Assembly: GCF_003027925.1 (NCBI RefSeq)
Contig: NZ_PYPS01000005.1
Coordinates: 1 to 64,000, forward strand
DNA from: Micromonospora sp. RP3T
GTDB taxonomy: Bacteria > Actinomycetota > Actinomycetes > Mycobacteriales > Micromonosporaceae
Length of the DNA: 64,000 nt
Direction: 5' to 3'
The notes under the pieces were generated by a model. It was given only the letters and a program-made list of their open reading frames with translations. It searched no databases and was not told where the DNA came from. Made by a program: the position numbers and the translations under genes. The stretch's first letter is position 1. Each line of letters opens with the position of its first letter. Of the stretch, positions 42,432-51,837 are shown piece after piece.

Positions 42432-43724
42432 GTGAACAGGTGGAAGCGGCTGGCTCCGGTCACCGCCATCGTGGCGTCGGCCGCGCTGGTGCTGACCGGT
42501 TGCGGTGGCTCCGGCGACGATGACAAGGCCGCCGACAACAGCAAGCTGACGGTCTGGATGATGGGCGAGGGCGGCGACGCCCAGACCGCGTTCCTCGACA
42601 CGGTCGAGGCGGAGTTCAAGAAGAAGCACCCCGAGACCGACGTCGTGGTGCAGTACATTCCCTGGCTCGAGGCGCCGAAGAAGTTCCAGGCCGCGCTCGC
42701 CGGCGGCGAGGGCCCGGACGTCACCGAGCTGGGCAACACCGAGACCCAGGGCTGGGCCGCGCAGGAGGCCCTGGCCGACGTCACGGACAAGTTCAACAAC
42801 TGGTCCGAGGGCAAGGACATCCTGCCCGACCTGGTGAAGAACGCCCAGCTCGACGGCAAGCAGTACGGCGTGCCGTGGTACGCCGGCGTGCGTGCCGTCT
42901 ACTACCGCACCGACTGGTTCGCCGAGGCGGGTGTGAAGCCGCCGACGAACTGGGACGAGATGGTCGCCGCCGCCAAGGCCGTCCAGGCCAAGAAGCCCGG
43001 CACCTACGGCATCGCCCTGCCCGGCAACTCCGAACTGCCGTTCTACTCCTTCCTCTGGGGTGCCGGCGGCGAGATCGCCACCAAGGACGGCGACAGCTGG
43101 AAGTCCGGCTACAACACGCCCGAGGCGCAGAAGGCGGTCAAGTTCTGGACCGACCTGGTGACCGTGCACAAGGTCGCCCCGCCGGCCGCCGCCGGCTGGA
43201 ACGAGGTCGACGCGCGGACCCAGTTCGCCACCGGCAAGGCCGCCATGGCGTTCGCCGGTAGCTGGCAGGGCGGCGCGATGAAGAAGGACAACCCCGACAT
43301 CGAGAAGGTCTGGGGCACGTTCCCGATCCCCGGCCCGGACGGCAAGGCCGCCCCGGCGTTCGCCGGTGGTTCCGACATCGCGGTCTGGAAGGACAGCGAG
43401 CGTCAGGCGCTGGCCTGGGACTACATGACCGTGCTGCTGAGCAAGCAGAAGGACCAGGAGTTCGCCAGCAGCCTCGGCTTCTTCCCGGTCTACCAGGACC
43501 TGGTCAGCGGCGGGAACTACGCCAACGACAAGGTGATGGCCGCGTTCGCCACCGCCATCCAGAACACCAAGCTGACCCCGCTCACCCCGAAGTGGGTCGA
43601 GGTCAGCCGCACCAAGACGGTGACCCAGGCGATGAACAGCTCGGTCATCAAGGGTCAGAAGACGGTCGAGAAGGCAACCGCCGACGCGGCCACCGAGATG
43701 GAAAGCATTCTCAACGCCAAGTGA
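42432..43724 (+). CDS. ABC transporter sugar-binding lipoprotein
   Basis: Extracellular solute-binding protein (family 1) of 430 aa. A signal peptide ends at the lipobox LVLTGC, with lipidated Cys followed by GGSGDDD. The mature fold is typical: LTVWMMGEGGDAQTAFLDTVEAEFKKKHPE, GPDVTELGNTETQGWA and FPIPGPDGK. It resembles oligosaccharide binders of the chitobiose/maltose class; the sugar cannot be fixed from sequence. GTG start with GAGGGAGA upstream. It is first in a three-gene operon with two permeases and no ATPase. Confidence 0.92.
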   Translation: MNRWKRLAPVTAIVASAALVLTGCGGSGDDDKAADNSKLTVWMMGEGGDAQTAFLDTVEAEFKKKHPETDVVVQYIPWLEAPKKFQAALAGGEGPDVTELGNTETQGWAAQEALADVTDKFNNWSEGKDILPDLVKNAQLDGKQYGVPWYAGVRAVYYRTDWFAEAGVKPPTNWDEMVAAAKAVQAKKPGTYGIALPGNSELPFYSFLWGAGGEIATKDGDSWKSGYNTPEAQKAVKFWTDLVTVHKVAPPAAAGWNEVDARTQFATGKAAMAFAGSWQGGAMKKDNPDIEKVWGTFPIPGPDGKAAPAFAGGSDIAVWKDSERQALAWDYMTVLLSKQKDQEFASSLGFFPVYQDLVSGGNYANDKVMAAFATAIQNTKLTPLTPKWVEVSRTKTVTQAMNSSVIKGQKTVEKATADAATEMESILNAK

Positions 43725-44710
43725 CAACGCTGACCAAGGTCACCGGCGAGGCCGCCGCGCGGGAGCACCCCGCGCGGCGGCGCCGCCGAAAGGTGGACCG
43801 CCTCCCGTACCTGTTGCTCCTGCCCTGCCTGGCGATCATCGCCGTGCTGTTGCTCTGGCCGCTCGGCCAGGTCGTGATGATGTCCTTCTACAAGCTGGAC
43901 AGCGTCCGGCAGCTCCGGGGGGACCGCGAGTGGCCCTGGGTCGGCCTGGCCAACTACGCGCAGATCCTCGGCGACCCGTTCTTCCGGACCGTGCTGCGCA
44001 ACACCGTGCTCTTCGCGTTCGCCAACGTGGCGCTCACCATGGTGCTCGGCACGCTGGTCGGGCTGCTGCTCAACCGGCTCGGCAAGAAGATGGCCACGTT
44101 CGTGGCGAGCTGCGTGATGCTCGCCTGGGCCACCCCGGCGCTGACCGGCACCATCGTCTGGAAGTGGATCTTCGACGACACGAGCGGCCTGGTCACCTGG
44201 CTGTTCAACAAGCTGCCCGACGGCCTCTCCACGACGCTGTTCGGGCGTAGCGACTGGACCGGTTACGGCTGGTTCAACGACCCGCTGCTGTTCTTCGCCA
44301 TCCTGACGCTGGTGGTGGTCTGGCACTCGTTCCCGTTCATCGCGGTGAGCGTGCTGGCCGGGCTCAAGAGCGTGCCCACCGAGTTGCAGGAGGCGGCCCG
44401 CGTCGACGGCGCCGGGCCGTGGCGCGTCTTCTGGGCGGTCACGTTCCCGATGCTCCGGCCGGTCTTCGGCATCCTGGTGGTGCTCTCCACGATCTGGGAC
44501 TTCAAGGTCTTCACCCAGCAGTTCGTGCTGGCCGGCGGTACCCAGGACCGGTCGACGTTCATGCTGTCGATCTACTCGTACGCGGAGGCGTTCTCGCCGC
44601 CACCCAAGTACGGGCTCGGCTCGGCGATCGCCGTCATCCTCACCGTGATCCTGCTCGCGGTGACCGCCCTGTACGTCCGCATGGTGCTCAAGCAGGAGGA
44701 CGAGTCGTGA
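43721..44710 (+). CDS. Sugar ABC transporter permease (MalF type)
   Basis: Inner-membrane permease of 329 aa with six TM helices. The EAA loop that docks the ATPase reads LQEAARVDGAGPWRVFWAVTFPMLRP. A basic N-terminus (RRRRRKVDRLPY) precedes the first helix. The GTG start overlaps the binding-protein stop (GTGA), and its own stop overlaps the next gene the same way. The ATPase is probably a shared MsiK-type protein encoded elsewhere. Confidence 0.93.
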   Translation: MTTLTKVTGEAAAREHPARRRRRKVDRLPYLLLLPCLAIIAVLLLWPLGQVVMMSFYKLDSVRQLRGDREWPWVGLANYAQILGDPFFRTVLRNTVLFAFANVALTMVLGTLVGLLLNRLGKKMATFVASCVMLAWATPALTGTIVWKWIFDDTSGLVTWLFNKLPDGLSTTLFGRSDWTGYGWFNDPLLFFAILTLVVVWHSFPFIAVSVLAGLKSVPTELQEAARVDGAGPWRVFWAVTFPMLRPVFGILVVLSTIWDFKVFTQQFVLAGGTQDRSTFMLSIYSYAEAFSPPPKYGLGSAIAVILTVILLAVTALYVRMVLKQEDES

Positions 44711-45537
44711 AGAAGATCGCGCTCAACGGCGCCGGCCTGCTGGTCGCGCTCTTCGCCGCGTTCCCCGTCTACTGGATGATCGCGACGTCGCTGAAGCCCA
44801 ACCGGGAGATCTTCTCGGCCACGCCGCGCCCGGTGCCGGCGGAGCCCACCCTGGAGCACTACCGGGAGATCCTCACCGGCAACCTGATCCCCGGCGTGAC
44901 GTTCCTCGACTTCTTCCTCAACAGCGTGCTGGTCGCGGTGGCCACCGTGCTGCTGAGCGGGCTGGTCGCGCTGCTCGCCGCGACCGCGGTGGCCCGGTTC
45001 CGGTTCACACTGCGCACCAGCTTCCTGATCCTGCTCCTGGTGGTGCAGATGATCCCGCTGGAGGCGCTGGTCATCCCGCTGTTCCTGATGATCCAGCGGC
45101 TCGGCCTCTACAACACGCTGCCCAGCCTGATCCTCACCTACCTCGGCTTCTCGCTGCCGTTCGCGGTCTGGATGCTGCGCGGCTTCGTCGCGGCGGTGCC
45201 GAAGGAGTTGGAGGAGGCCGCCGCGATCGACGGGGCCAGCCGGGCGCAGACGTTCCGCAAGGTGCTGTTCCCGCTGGTCGCGCCCGGCCTGGTGGCGACC
45301 AGCATCTTCTCCTTCATCACCGCCTGGAACGAGCTGATATTCGCGTTGACGTTCATCAACGACCAGCAGCGGTACACGCTGCCGGTGGCGATGACGTTCT
45401 TCTTCGGCCGGGACGACACCGCGTGGGGCTCGGTGATGGCCGCGTCCACGCTGTTCACGCTGCCGGTGATCATCTTCTTCCTGCTGGTCCAGCGCCGGAT
45501 GGTCTCCGGGCTGGTCGCCGGCGCGGTGAAGGGCTGA
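44707..45537 (+). CDS. Sugar ABC transporter permease (MalG type)
   Basis: Second permease, 276 aa, six TM helices. The EAA loop is LEEAAAIDGASRAQTFRKVLFPLVAPG. The periplasmic loop after helix 1 (SLKPNREIFSATPRPVPAEPTLEHYREIL) is typical of MalG-like proteins. It starts at GTG overlapping the upstream TGA. A hairpin terminates the operon shortly after the stop. Confidence 0.93.
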   Translation: MKKIALNGAGLLVALFAAFPVYWMIATSLKPNREIFSATPRPVPAEPTLEHYREILTGNLIPGVTFLDFFLNSVLVAVATVLLSGLVALLAATAVARFRFTLRTSFLILLLVVQMIPLEALVIPLFLMIQRLGLYNTLPSLILTYLGFSLPFAVWMLRGFVAAVPKELEEAAAIDGASRAQTFRKVLFPLVAPGLVATSIFSFITAWNELIFALTFINDQQRYTLPVAMTFFFGRDDTAWGSVMAASTLFTLPVIIFFLLVQRRMVSGLVAGAVKG

Positions 45538-45555
45538 TCCCCGGCCGACCTCGAT

Positions 45556-45588
45556 GACGGGCCGTCGGCGGGACGCCGGCGGCCCGTC
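45556..45588 (+). terminator. Terminator of the sugar ABC operon
   Basis: GACGGGCCG pairs with CGGCCCGTC, and an inner CGGCG/CGCCG pairing extends the stem after one mismatch. It lies 18 bp after the permease stop. Confidence 0.6.
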
Positions 45589-45590
45589 GC

Positions 45591-45650
45591 CGGTTCAGGT
45601 GTCGGTTCAGGCACCGGTTCAGGGACCGGCTCAGGCACCGGCTCAGGTGT
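45591..45650 (+). repeat. Five 12-bp tandem repeats at the end of the muralytic-like gene
   Basis: Five consecutive units of CGGTTCAGGCAC type (variants TGT or GAC at the end, CTC for TTC). The last unit contains the minus-strand stop codon of the adjacent gene, so the array marks its 3' end. Another 12-bp unit would change no other gene. Confidence 0.8.
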
Positions 45651-46503
45651 CGGCGAAGACCTCGGCCAGCACCTGCGTCGCCGGGTCGCCCTTCACCCGG
45701 CCCCAGGTGCCCTGCTCGGCGGTCCACTCCAGGCTGCCGAAGCGGACCCGCTTCACGCCGTTGTCGTCGGCGTGCGAGACCAGCCAGTGCGCGTAACGCC
45801 AGCCGTCCCGGTCGTCACCGGCCGGCACGGTCAGCCCGGTCAGCGTCGTCGCCGCGGTCAGGCGGGGCAGGCCCCAGTCCAGCGTCAGACCCTCCAGCAC
45901 CGCGCTGGCGGCGGCCGGGCCCCGCAGCGTCGGAGTCGAACCGACCGTGCAGGCCACCGCGCCGGTCGCCTGGCCGAGCAGCGCGCGGGTGAGGACCTCC
46001 GACTCGTCCGCCCACTTCTGGTACGCCTCGGGGTAGGCCGACCGCTGCACCCGCTGGGCGGCCTCGGTGACCCGCATCCGTTCCCAGCCCTTGACCTTCT
46101 TCAGCGCGGCGTAGAACTTCCGGGCCGCGTAGCGCGGGTCCTGGATCTCCTCCGGCGTACCCCAACCCTGGCTCGGGCGCTGCTGGAACAGGCCGAGCGA
46201 ATCCCGGTCGCCGTGCGCGATGTTGCGCAGGTGCGACTCCTGGTAGGCGGTCGCCAGCGCCACCACCACCGCGCGCTCGGGCATCCGGCGCTGGACGCCG
46301 ATGGCGGCGATGGTGGCCGCGTTGGCCATCTGGTCGGCGCCCAGCACCACCTCGCCGTCGGCCTGTACGGTGCAGGTCCGGCTGGCCAGCGGCAGCCGCA
46401 GGTGGTGACCGAACTGCTTGGTCACGAACCAGATCGCGAGCAGGGCCAGCACGCACACCACCACACCAGATGCCACGATCGCCGGTCGCGTCCGCACCCG
46501 CAC
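45643..46503 (-). CDS. Membrane-anchored lysozyme-like (muralytic) protein
   Basis: Protein of 286 aa. One N-terminal TM helix (AIVASGVVVCVLALLAIWFV) is followed by a soluble domain with lytic-transglycosylase character: MANAATIAAIGVQRRMPERAVVVALATAYQESHLRNI, with the likely catalytic Glu in the QESHLRN motif, then DSLGLFQQRPSQGWGTPEEI. This segment is usual in actinobacterial muralytic proteins, some of which databases misname as transporters. Two Cys may pair. A C-terminal ~60-residue domain is unrecognised. It would act outside the membrane on peptidoglycan. Confidence 0.7.
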   Translation of the reverse strand: MRVRTRPAIVASGVVVCVLALLAIWFVTKQFGHHLRLPLASRTCTVQADGEVVLGADQMANAATIAAIGVQRRMPERAVVVALATAYQESHLRNIAHGDRDSLGLFQQRPSQGWGTPEEIQDPRYAARKFYAALKKVKGWERMRVTEAAQRVQRSAYPEAYQKWADESEVLTRALLGQATGAVACTVGSTPTLRGPAAASAVLEGLTLDWGLPRLTAATTLTGLTVPAGDDRDGWRYAHWLVSHADDNGVKRVRFGSLEWTAEQGTWGRVKGDPATQVLAEVFADT

Positions 46504-46605
46504 CCCCTGTCCTGACAGTCCGCCCAGCGTACGTCGCCCGTCCCACTTCCCGGCTCGGCCGACCGGCCTGCTCGCCGCCGCGTCACCGCCCCGTGACGGG
46601 TTGCC

Positions 46606-46660
46606 GTTAAGCGGGGGCCCCGCCTATACCGGAGGCGTTAACCGGGGGCCCCGCCTTCTA
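46606..46660 (+). repeat. GGGGCCC intergenic element (copy E)
   Basis: Complete copy: GTTAAGCGGGGGCCCCGCCT, then ATACCGGAGGCGTTAACC, then GGGGGCCCCGCCTTCTA. The terminal CTA forms the TAG stop of the minus-strand enoyl-CoA hydratase gene. Confidence 0.88.
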
Positions 46661-47443
46661 GTCTCCGGCGGGCACCCACGCCGCCGGACGCTTCTCGCGG
46701 AACGCGAGCACCCCCTCCCGTCCCTCGTCGGAGAGGAAGTACCCGGTGGAGAGCGTCGCCAACGCGGCGATCTCCGCCCGCAGGTCGGCGGCGGCCGGCC
46801 GGCGCAGCAGCTCCTTCGCCCCGGCGAGGGCCTTCGGCGCGCCCTTCACCAGCGCCGCGCGGTAGCGCTCCACGGCGGCGTCCAGCCCGTCCGCCGGCAC
46901 CGCGGCGGTGACCAGGCCGATCTCGGCGGCCCGCCGGCCGTCGAACGTCTCTCCGGTCAGGTACATCTCGGCGGCGGCCCGCGGGCTCAGCCGGGGCAGC
47001 ACGGTCGCCGAGATCACCGCCGGGATCACGCCGATCCGCACCTCGGTGAACGCGAACGTCGCCTCCTCGGCGCAGACCACCAGGTCAGCGGCGGCGATCA
47101 GGCCCAGCCCGCCGGCCCGCGCCGGCCCGGCCACCTTCGCCAGCACCGGCTTCGGGCACTCCCGCACGGCGACCAGCACGTCGCCGAGCATGCCGGCCGG
47201 CACGGTCCCGCTGGCGTACGCGGCGGCGGTCTCCTTCAGGTCGGCGCCGGAGCAGAAGACCGGGCCGGTGTGGTCCAGCACGATCGCCCGGACCGTGTCG
47301 TCGGCGACCGCCGCGGCCAGCCCGGCCAGCAGCTCGGTCATCAGCGGCGTGGAGAGCGCGTTGCGGTTGTGCGGGCTGTCCAGGGTGAGGGTGGTCACCC
47401 CACGGGCCGTGGCGACCCGCACGAGAGCGTCCGGAGAGGTCAT
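46658..47443 (-). CDS. Enoyl-CoA hydratase/isomerase family protein
   Basis: Crotonase-fold enzyme of 261 aa, probably in fatty-acid or CoA-ester breakdown. The oxyanion-hole segments are visible: HNRNALS, CSGADLKETAAAY, and AGPARAGGLGLIAAADLVVCAEEATFAFTEVRIGVIP with the catalytic acidic residue region. ATG 47443 follows a TAGTGT -10 box after 7 bases, so it is leaderless. Its start lies only 19 bp from the divergent hemW start. Substrate unknown. Confidence 0.88.
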   Translation of the reverse strand: MTSPDALVRVATARGVTTLTLDSPHNRNALSTPLMTELLAGLAAAVADDTVRAIVLDHTGPVFCSGADLKETAAAYASGTVPAGMLGDVLVAVRECPKPVLAKVAGPARAGGLGLIAAADLVVCAEEATFAFTEVRIGVIPAVISATVLPRLSPRAAAEMYLTGETFDGRRAAEIGLVTAAVPADGLDAAVERYRAALVKGAPKALAGAKELLRRPAAADLRAEIAALATLSTGYFLSDEGREGVLAFREKRPAAWVPAGD

Positions 47444-47450
47444 GCCGGGC

Positions 47451-47456
47451 ACACTA
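47451..47456 (-). promoter_or_regulatory. -10 box of a leaderless promoter in a 19-bp divergent spacer
   Basis: On the minus strand TAGTGT ends 7 bases before ATG 47443. The spacer centres on the palindrome ACTAGT, and the hemW start lies 6 bases away on the other side, so both promoters must overlap. Confidence 0.45.
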
Positions 47457-47462
47457 GTGGCC

Positions 47463-48686
47463 ATGCCCGGCGTCCTTCCAGAAGGCGAACCCGTCCCGCG
47501 CGACGGGTCGCTGCCCGCCACCGCCCGCCGCGCCGTCGGCGCCCGGGGCTTCGGCGTGTACGTACACGTTCCGTTCTGCGCCAGCCGGTGCGGTTACTGC
47601 GACTTCAACACGTACACCGCCGCGGAGCTGGGCGGCGGGGTGAGCCGGGAGACGTACGCCGACAGCGTGCTGGCCGAGCTGGCGCTCGCCGGCCGGGTGC
47701 TCGGCGACACCCCGCCGCCCCGGGTGGACACCGTCTTCGTCGGCGGCGGCACACCCACCCTGCTGCCCGCCGACGACCTGGCCCGGATCCTGGACGCCAT
47801 CGACCGCACCTGGGGGCTGGCCGCCGACGCCGAGGTGACCACCGAGGCCAACCCCGAGTCGGTCACCCCGGAGTCGCTGAAGACGCTGCGGGCGGCCGGC
47901 TACACCCGGATCTCGCTGGGCATGCAGTCCGCCGCGCCGGGCGTGCTCGCCGTGCTCGACCGGCGGCACAGCGCGGGCCGGGCCACCGCCGCCGCCGCCG
48001 AGGCCCGCGACGCCGGGTTCGACCACGTCAACCTGGACCTGATCTACGGCACGCCGGGGGAGACCGCGGACGACTTCGCCGCCTCGCTGGCCCAGGTGGT
48101 CGACGCCGGCGTCGACCACGTCAGCGCGTACGCCCTGATCGTGGAGGACGGCACCCGGCTGGCCGCGCGGATGCGCCGGGGTGAGCTGCCGTACCCCTCC
48201 GACGACGTGGCGGCGGACCGCTACCTGGCCGCGGAGGCGGCCCTGCACGCGGCCGGTTTCTCCTGGTACGAGGTGTCCAACTGGGCCCGCTCCGAGGCGG
48301 CCCGGTGCCGGCACAACCTGCTCTACTGGACCGGCGCAGACTGGTGGGGCCTGGGCCCGGGGGCGCACAGCCACGTCGGTGGCGTGCGCTGGTGGAACGT
48401 CAAGCACCCGGCCGGGTACGCGGAGCGGTTGGCCGACGGCGCCTCGCCGGCGCTGGCCCGGGAACGGCTCACCGCCGACGAGCAGCACATGGAGGACGTG
48501 ATGCTGCGGCTGCGGCTGGCGTCCGGGCTGCCGCTGGACGTGCTGGACGAAGCCGGCCGGGCCGGCGCCGAGCGGGCCCGGGCCGGCGGGCTGCTGGACG
48601 CCGACGCGTACGCGGACGGTCGTGCCGTGCTCACGCTGCGCGGTCGCCTGCTGGCCGACGGCGTGGTCCGCGACCTGCTGCCCTGA
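47463..48686 (+). CDS. hemW: HemW-like radical SAM protein
   Basis: Protein of 407 aa related to HemW, a haem chaperone long annotated as coproporphyrinogen oxidase. The radical SAM cluster motif is CASRCGYC (C39, C43, C46), with DTVFVGGGTPTLL and TEANPES following and an HemN C-terminal domain (SWYEVSNWARSEAARCRHNLLYW, GLGPGAHSHV). In many actinobacteria hemW directly precedes hrcA-dnaJ; here a DUF4870 gene lies between. The start is tightly divergent to the hydratase gene. Confidence 0.92.
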   Translation: MPGVLPEGEPVPRDGSLPATARRAVGARGFGVYVHVPFCASRCGYCDFNTYTAAELGGGVSRETYADSVLAELALAGRVLGDTPPPRVDTVFVGGGTPTLLPADDLARILDAIDRTWGLAADAEVTTEANPESVTPESLKTLRAAGYTRISLGMQSAAPGVLAVLDRRHSAGRATAAAAEARDAGFDHVNLDLIYGTPGETADDFAASLAQVVDAGVDHVSAYALIVEDGTRLAARMRRGELPYPSDDVAADRYLAAEAALHAAGFSWYEVSNWARSEAARCRHNLLYWTGADWWGLGPGAHSHVGGVRWWNVKHPAGYAERLADGASPALARERLTADEQHMEDVMLRLRLASGLPLDVLDEAGRAGAERARAGGLLDADAYADGRAVLTLRGRLLADGVVRDLLP

Positions 48687-48728
48687 CCGGTCCGGCCGGC
48701 CCCGCCGCGCGGGACCGGCCGGCGGCCG

Positions 48729-49388
48729 TCACTTGATCAGGCTGGCCGACATCGGGTAGCGGTAGAGCTGCCCCTCGTTGGCCTTCACGCCGCCCAGGAT
48801 GCCGAAGATGATGCCGACGATCATGGCGCCGAAGCCGACCACCAGGCCGATCAGGATGCAGGTGAGGATCCAGCCGACCAGCGCGATGATCGACCAGATG
48901 AGCTGGAAGTTCAGCGCGGCGACCGCGTGCGCCCGTACGGTCGGGGACTGGTTGCCCCGGGCCAGCAGCGCCACCAGCGGCGCGACCCAGCCCAGCACGC
49001 CGCCGCCGATCAGCATTCCGGCCGCGCCGCCGAAGTGCGCCACCAGGGCCCAGGTCTTGTCGTCGTTGTTGGCGTAGCCGGCCGGCGGGCCGTAGGAGCC
49101 GCCGGCCGGGTAGCCGCCGCCGGGCGCGCCGTAGCCGGGGGCGCCACCGCCGGGCGCGCCGTAGCCCGGCGTGTCACCGCCGGGCGGGGGATAGCCGCCC
49201 GGCGGAGGCTGACCGCCCGGGGGCGGATAACCGCCGGGCGGGGGATAGCCGCCCCCGCCCGGCGCCCCGGACAGTGGTGCGGTGGGGGGCTCGTCGGCCG
49301 GCGAGGAGCCGTACGGCGCCGACGGCGGGAACGGGTCGGGCTGGGGGCCCGGGTCCCCAGCTCCGGGAGGGCGAGGAGGTTCAGTCAT
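48729..49388 (-). CDS. DUF4870 membrane protein with Pro/Gly-rich N-terminus
   Basis: Protein of 219 aa. The first ~110 residues are Pro/Gly/Tyr repeats of the type GGYPPPGG and GAPGYGAPGG. The DUF4870 domain follows (WALVAHFGGAAGMLIGGGVLGWVAPLVALLARGNQSPTVRAHAVAALNFQL), with three or four TM helices in all. A TACCGT -10 box (49396-49401, minus) lies 7 bases before the ATG, so expression is leaderless. It is convergent with hemW. Function unknown. Confidence 0.85.
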   Translation of the reverse strand: MTEPPRPPGAGDPGPQPDPFPPSAPYGSSPADEPPTAPLSGAPGGGGYPPPGGYPPPGGQPPPGGYPPPGGDTPGYGAPGGGAPGYGAPGGGYPAGGSYGPPAGYANNDDKTWALVAHFGGAAGMLIGGGVLGWVAPLVALLARGNQSPTVRAHAVAALNFQLIWSIIALVGWILTCILIGLVVGFGAMIVGIIFGILGGVKANEGQLYRYPMSASLIK

Positions 49389-49511
49389 GGACGTCACGGT
49401 AGGTCCCCGGGGCAAGCGGCACCAGGGCTGTTCGGCCTCGACGCGCCGTACTGTGCGCCGGACCGCACCCGGGGTGCGGCGCTGATCATCGCGCCGACGG
49501 GGGTGCCGACG

Positions 49512-49543
49512 TAGACTGGCACTCGCTACAGTCGAGTGCCAGT
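49512..49543 (+). promoter_or_regulatory. CIRCE operator and -10 box of the hrcA-dnaJ2 operon
   Basis: CTGGCACTC (49516-49524), a 9-base spacer, then GAGTGCCAG (49534-49542) is a perfect CIRCE inverted repeat, the HrcA heat-shock operator. A TAGACT -10 box (49512-49517) overlaps its left arm, so HrcA bound here blocks its own transcription. Heat induction follows from the known mechanism. Confidence 0.93.
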
Positions 49544-49596
49544 CGCCCGGCGGATGCCGCGCGTCGCCCGGCCGAGGTGCGTCAGGAGGTGGGGAG

Positions 49597-50622
49597 ATGG
49601 GTCTCGACGACCGCAAGCTCGCCGTGCTGCGCGCCATCGTCGAGGACTACGTGGCCACGCAGGAGCCGGTGGGCAGCAAGGCCCTGGTCGAGCGGCACCA
49701 GCTCGGCGTCTCACCGGCGACCGTGCGCAACGACATGGCGGTGCTGGAGGAGGAGGGCTACATCCGGCAGCCGCACACCAGCGCCGGCCGGGTGCCCACC
49801 GACCGCGGGTACCGCCTCTTCGTCGACCGGCTCTCCCGGGTCAAGCCGCTCAGCCCGGCCGAGCGCCGGGCGATCGAGCGCTTCCTGGTCGGCGCCGTCG
49901 ACCTCGACGACGTGGTGCACCGCACGGTCCGGCTGCTGGCCCAGCTCACCCGGCAGGTGGCCGTGGTGCAGTACCCGAGCCTGGCCCGTTCCAAGGTGCG
50001 CCACCTGGAGCTGGTGCCGATCTCCACCACCCGGCTGATGGTCGTCATGATCGCCGACACCGGGCGGGTCGAGCAGCGGCTGGTCGAGCTGCCCGCCCCG
50101 GTCCCCGCCGAGCACGTGACCGACCTGCGCCGGCTGGTCAACGAGAAGTTGGTCGGCAGCCAGCTCGCCGAGACGCCCCCGCTGGTGCAGGCGCTGGTCG
50201 AGGAGTCCGCGCCGCACCTGCGCCCGGCCATGACCACGCTCTCCACCGTGCTGCTGGAGACGCTCGTCGAGCGGCACGAGGAACGGATCGCGCTGGCCGG
50301 CACCGCCAACCTCACCCGGGGTGGCCTGCTCGACTTCCAGGGCTCGCTGCGCCCCATCCTCGAGGCGCTCGAAGAGGAGGTCGTGCTGCTCAAGCTGATC
50401 GGCGAGACCGAGCCGAGCAACACCACCCGGGTGCTCATCGGCGACGAGAACGAGATCGACAATCTGCGGGCCGCCTCGGTGGTCAGCACCGGTTACGGCC
50501 CGGGTGCCACGATCGTCGGTGGGCTCGGCGTGCTCGGGCCCACCCGGATGGACTACCCCGGCAATATCGCCATGGTGAGGGCCGTGGCACGCTACGTGGG
50601 CGAACTGCTGGCCCAGAACTGA
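49597..50622 (+). CDS. hrcA: Heat-inducible transcriptional repressor HrcA
   Basis: Repressor of chaperone genes that binds CIRCE, 341 aa. The winged helix is at the N-terminus ([67 protein letters not shown]), the strongest signature of the family. A GAF-like domain and a C-terminal dimerisation region ([11 protein letters not shown]-like, [13 protein letters not shown]) follow. A strong ribosome site (GGAGGTGGGGAG) precedes the ATG. It is first in an operon with dnaJ2 and rsmE. Confidence 0.96.
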   Translation: MGLDDRKLAVLRAIVEDYVATQEPVGSKALVERHQLGVSPATVRNDMAVLEEEGYIRQPHTSAGRVPTDRGYRLFVDRLSRVKPLSPAERRAIERFLVGAVDLDDVVHRTVRLLAQLTRQVAVVQYPSLARSKVRHLELVPISTTRLMVVMIADTGRVEQRLVELPAPVPAEHVTDLRRLVNEKLVGSQLAETPPLVQALVEESAPHLRPAMTTLSTVLLETLVERHEERIALAGTANLTRGGLLDFQGSLRPILEALEEEVVLLKLIGETEPSNTTRVLIGDENEIDNLRAASVVSTGYGPGATIVGGLGVLGPTRMDYPGNIAMVRAVARYVGELLAQN

Positions 50623-50693
50623 CCAGTCAGGGCCGACGGCCGGGAACGGCCGGCGACCGGCGACGCGAGACGAACATGAGGACACCAGACGCA

Positions 50694-51836
50694 GTGGCCA
50701 GGGACTACTACGGAATTCTCGGCGTGAGCCGGGACGCCTCCGACGACGACATCAAGCGTGCCTACCGGAAGTTGGCGCGGCAGTACCACCCGGACGTCAA
50801 TCCGGACCCGGAGGCACAGGAGAAGTTCAAGGACATCAACGCCGCGTACGAGGTCCTCTCGGACGATCGGAAACGGCAGATCGTCGACCTGGGTGGCGAC
50901 CCGCTCGCCCCGGGCGGCGGGGGCGCGGGCGCGGGTGGCCCGGGCGGCGCCGGCCCGTTCGTCGGCTTCCAGGACATCATGGACGCGTTCTTCGGCGGCG
51001 CGGCGGGCGGCAGCCGGGGTCCCCGGCCGCGTACCCGGCCGGGCGCGGACGCGATCCTGCGGCTGGAGCTGGACCTCAACGAGACCGCGTTCGGCGTCGA
51101 GGCGCCGATCACTGTCGACACCGCGGTGCTCTGCACCACCTGCTCCGGCGCCGGCACCGCCGCCGGCACCCACCTGGCCACCTGCGAGGCGTGCGGTGGC
51201 CGCGGCGAGGTGCAGTCGGTGCAGCGGACGTTCCTCGGCCAGGTGGTCTCCGCCCGGCCGTGCACCGTCTGCCAGGGCTACGGCACCACGATCCCGCACC
51301 CCTGCCCGACCTGCGCCGGGGACGGGCGGGTGCGGACCCGCCGCTCGCTGACCGTCAAGATCCCGGCCGGCGTCGAGGACGGCATGCGGATCCGGCTGGC
51401 CCAGCAGGGCGAGGTCGGCCCGGGTGGCGGCACCGCCGGCGACCTCTACGTCGAGATCCACGAGCGGACCCACGACGTCTACTCCCGCAAGGGCGACGAC
51501 CTGCACTGCCGGGTCACGGTGCCGATGACCGCCGCCGCGCTCGGCACCCGGCTGACCATCAAGACGCTGGACAGCGAGGAGATCGTCGACGTCAAGGCCG
51601 GCACCCAGCCCGGCAGCACGATGCGGTTGCGCGCCCGCGGGGTGCCGCACCTGCGCGGCACCGGCCGGGGTGACCTCTACGTCCACCTGGACGTGCGGAC
51701 CCCGACCAAGCTCGACGCCGACCAGGAGCGGATGCTGCGCGACTTCGCCAAGACCCGCGGCGAGGAGGTCGCCGAGCTGACCAAGCAGGGCGGCTTCTTC
51801 TCCCGGATGCGCGACGCCTTCAACGGGCACGCCTGA
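50694..51836 (+). CDS. dnaJ: Chaperone DnaJ (DnaJ2 type)
   Basis: Hsp40 co-chaperone of 380 aa that stimulates DnaK. The J domain holds the HPD motif ([10 protein letters not shown]). A Gly-rich linker ([14 protein letters not shown]) is followed by four zinc repeats, [24 protein letters not shown] and CPTCAGDG, then the substrate-binding C-terminal domains. GTG 50694 ([10 protein letters not shown]) matches the family start and has GAGGA upstream; ATG 50676 is the alternative. The coupling to hrcA shows the actinobacterial second-copy dnaJ type. Confidence 0.94.
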   Translation: MARDYYGILGVSRDASDDDIKRAYRKLARQYHPDVNPDPEAQEKFKDINAAYEVLSDDRKRQIVDLGGDPLAPGGGGAGAGGPGGAGPFVGFQDIMDAFFGGAAGGSRGPRPRTRPGADAILRLELDLNETAFGVEAPITVDTAVLCTTCSGAGTAAGTHLATCEACGGRGEVQSVQRTFLGQVVSARPCTVCQGYGTTIPHPCPTCAGDGRVRTRRSLTVKIPAGVEDGMRIRLAQQGEVGPGGGTAGDLYVEIHERTHDVYSRKGDDLHCRVTVPMTAAALGTRLTIKTLDSEEIVDVKAGTQPGSTMRLRARGVPHLRGTGRGDLYVHLDVRTPTKLDADQERMLRDFAKTRGEEVAELTKQGGFFSRMRDAFNGHA

Positions 51837-51837
51837 G

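Noticed and set aside
49536-50675. N-terminal extension of dnaJ through the hrcA region
   Set aside because: The frame is open only because of GC bias; hrcA occupies this DNA in another frame with full family motifs.
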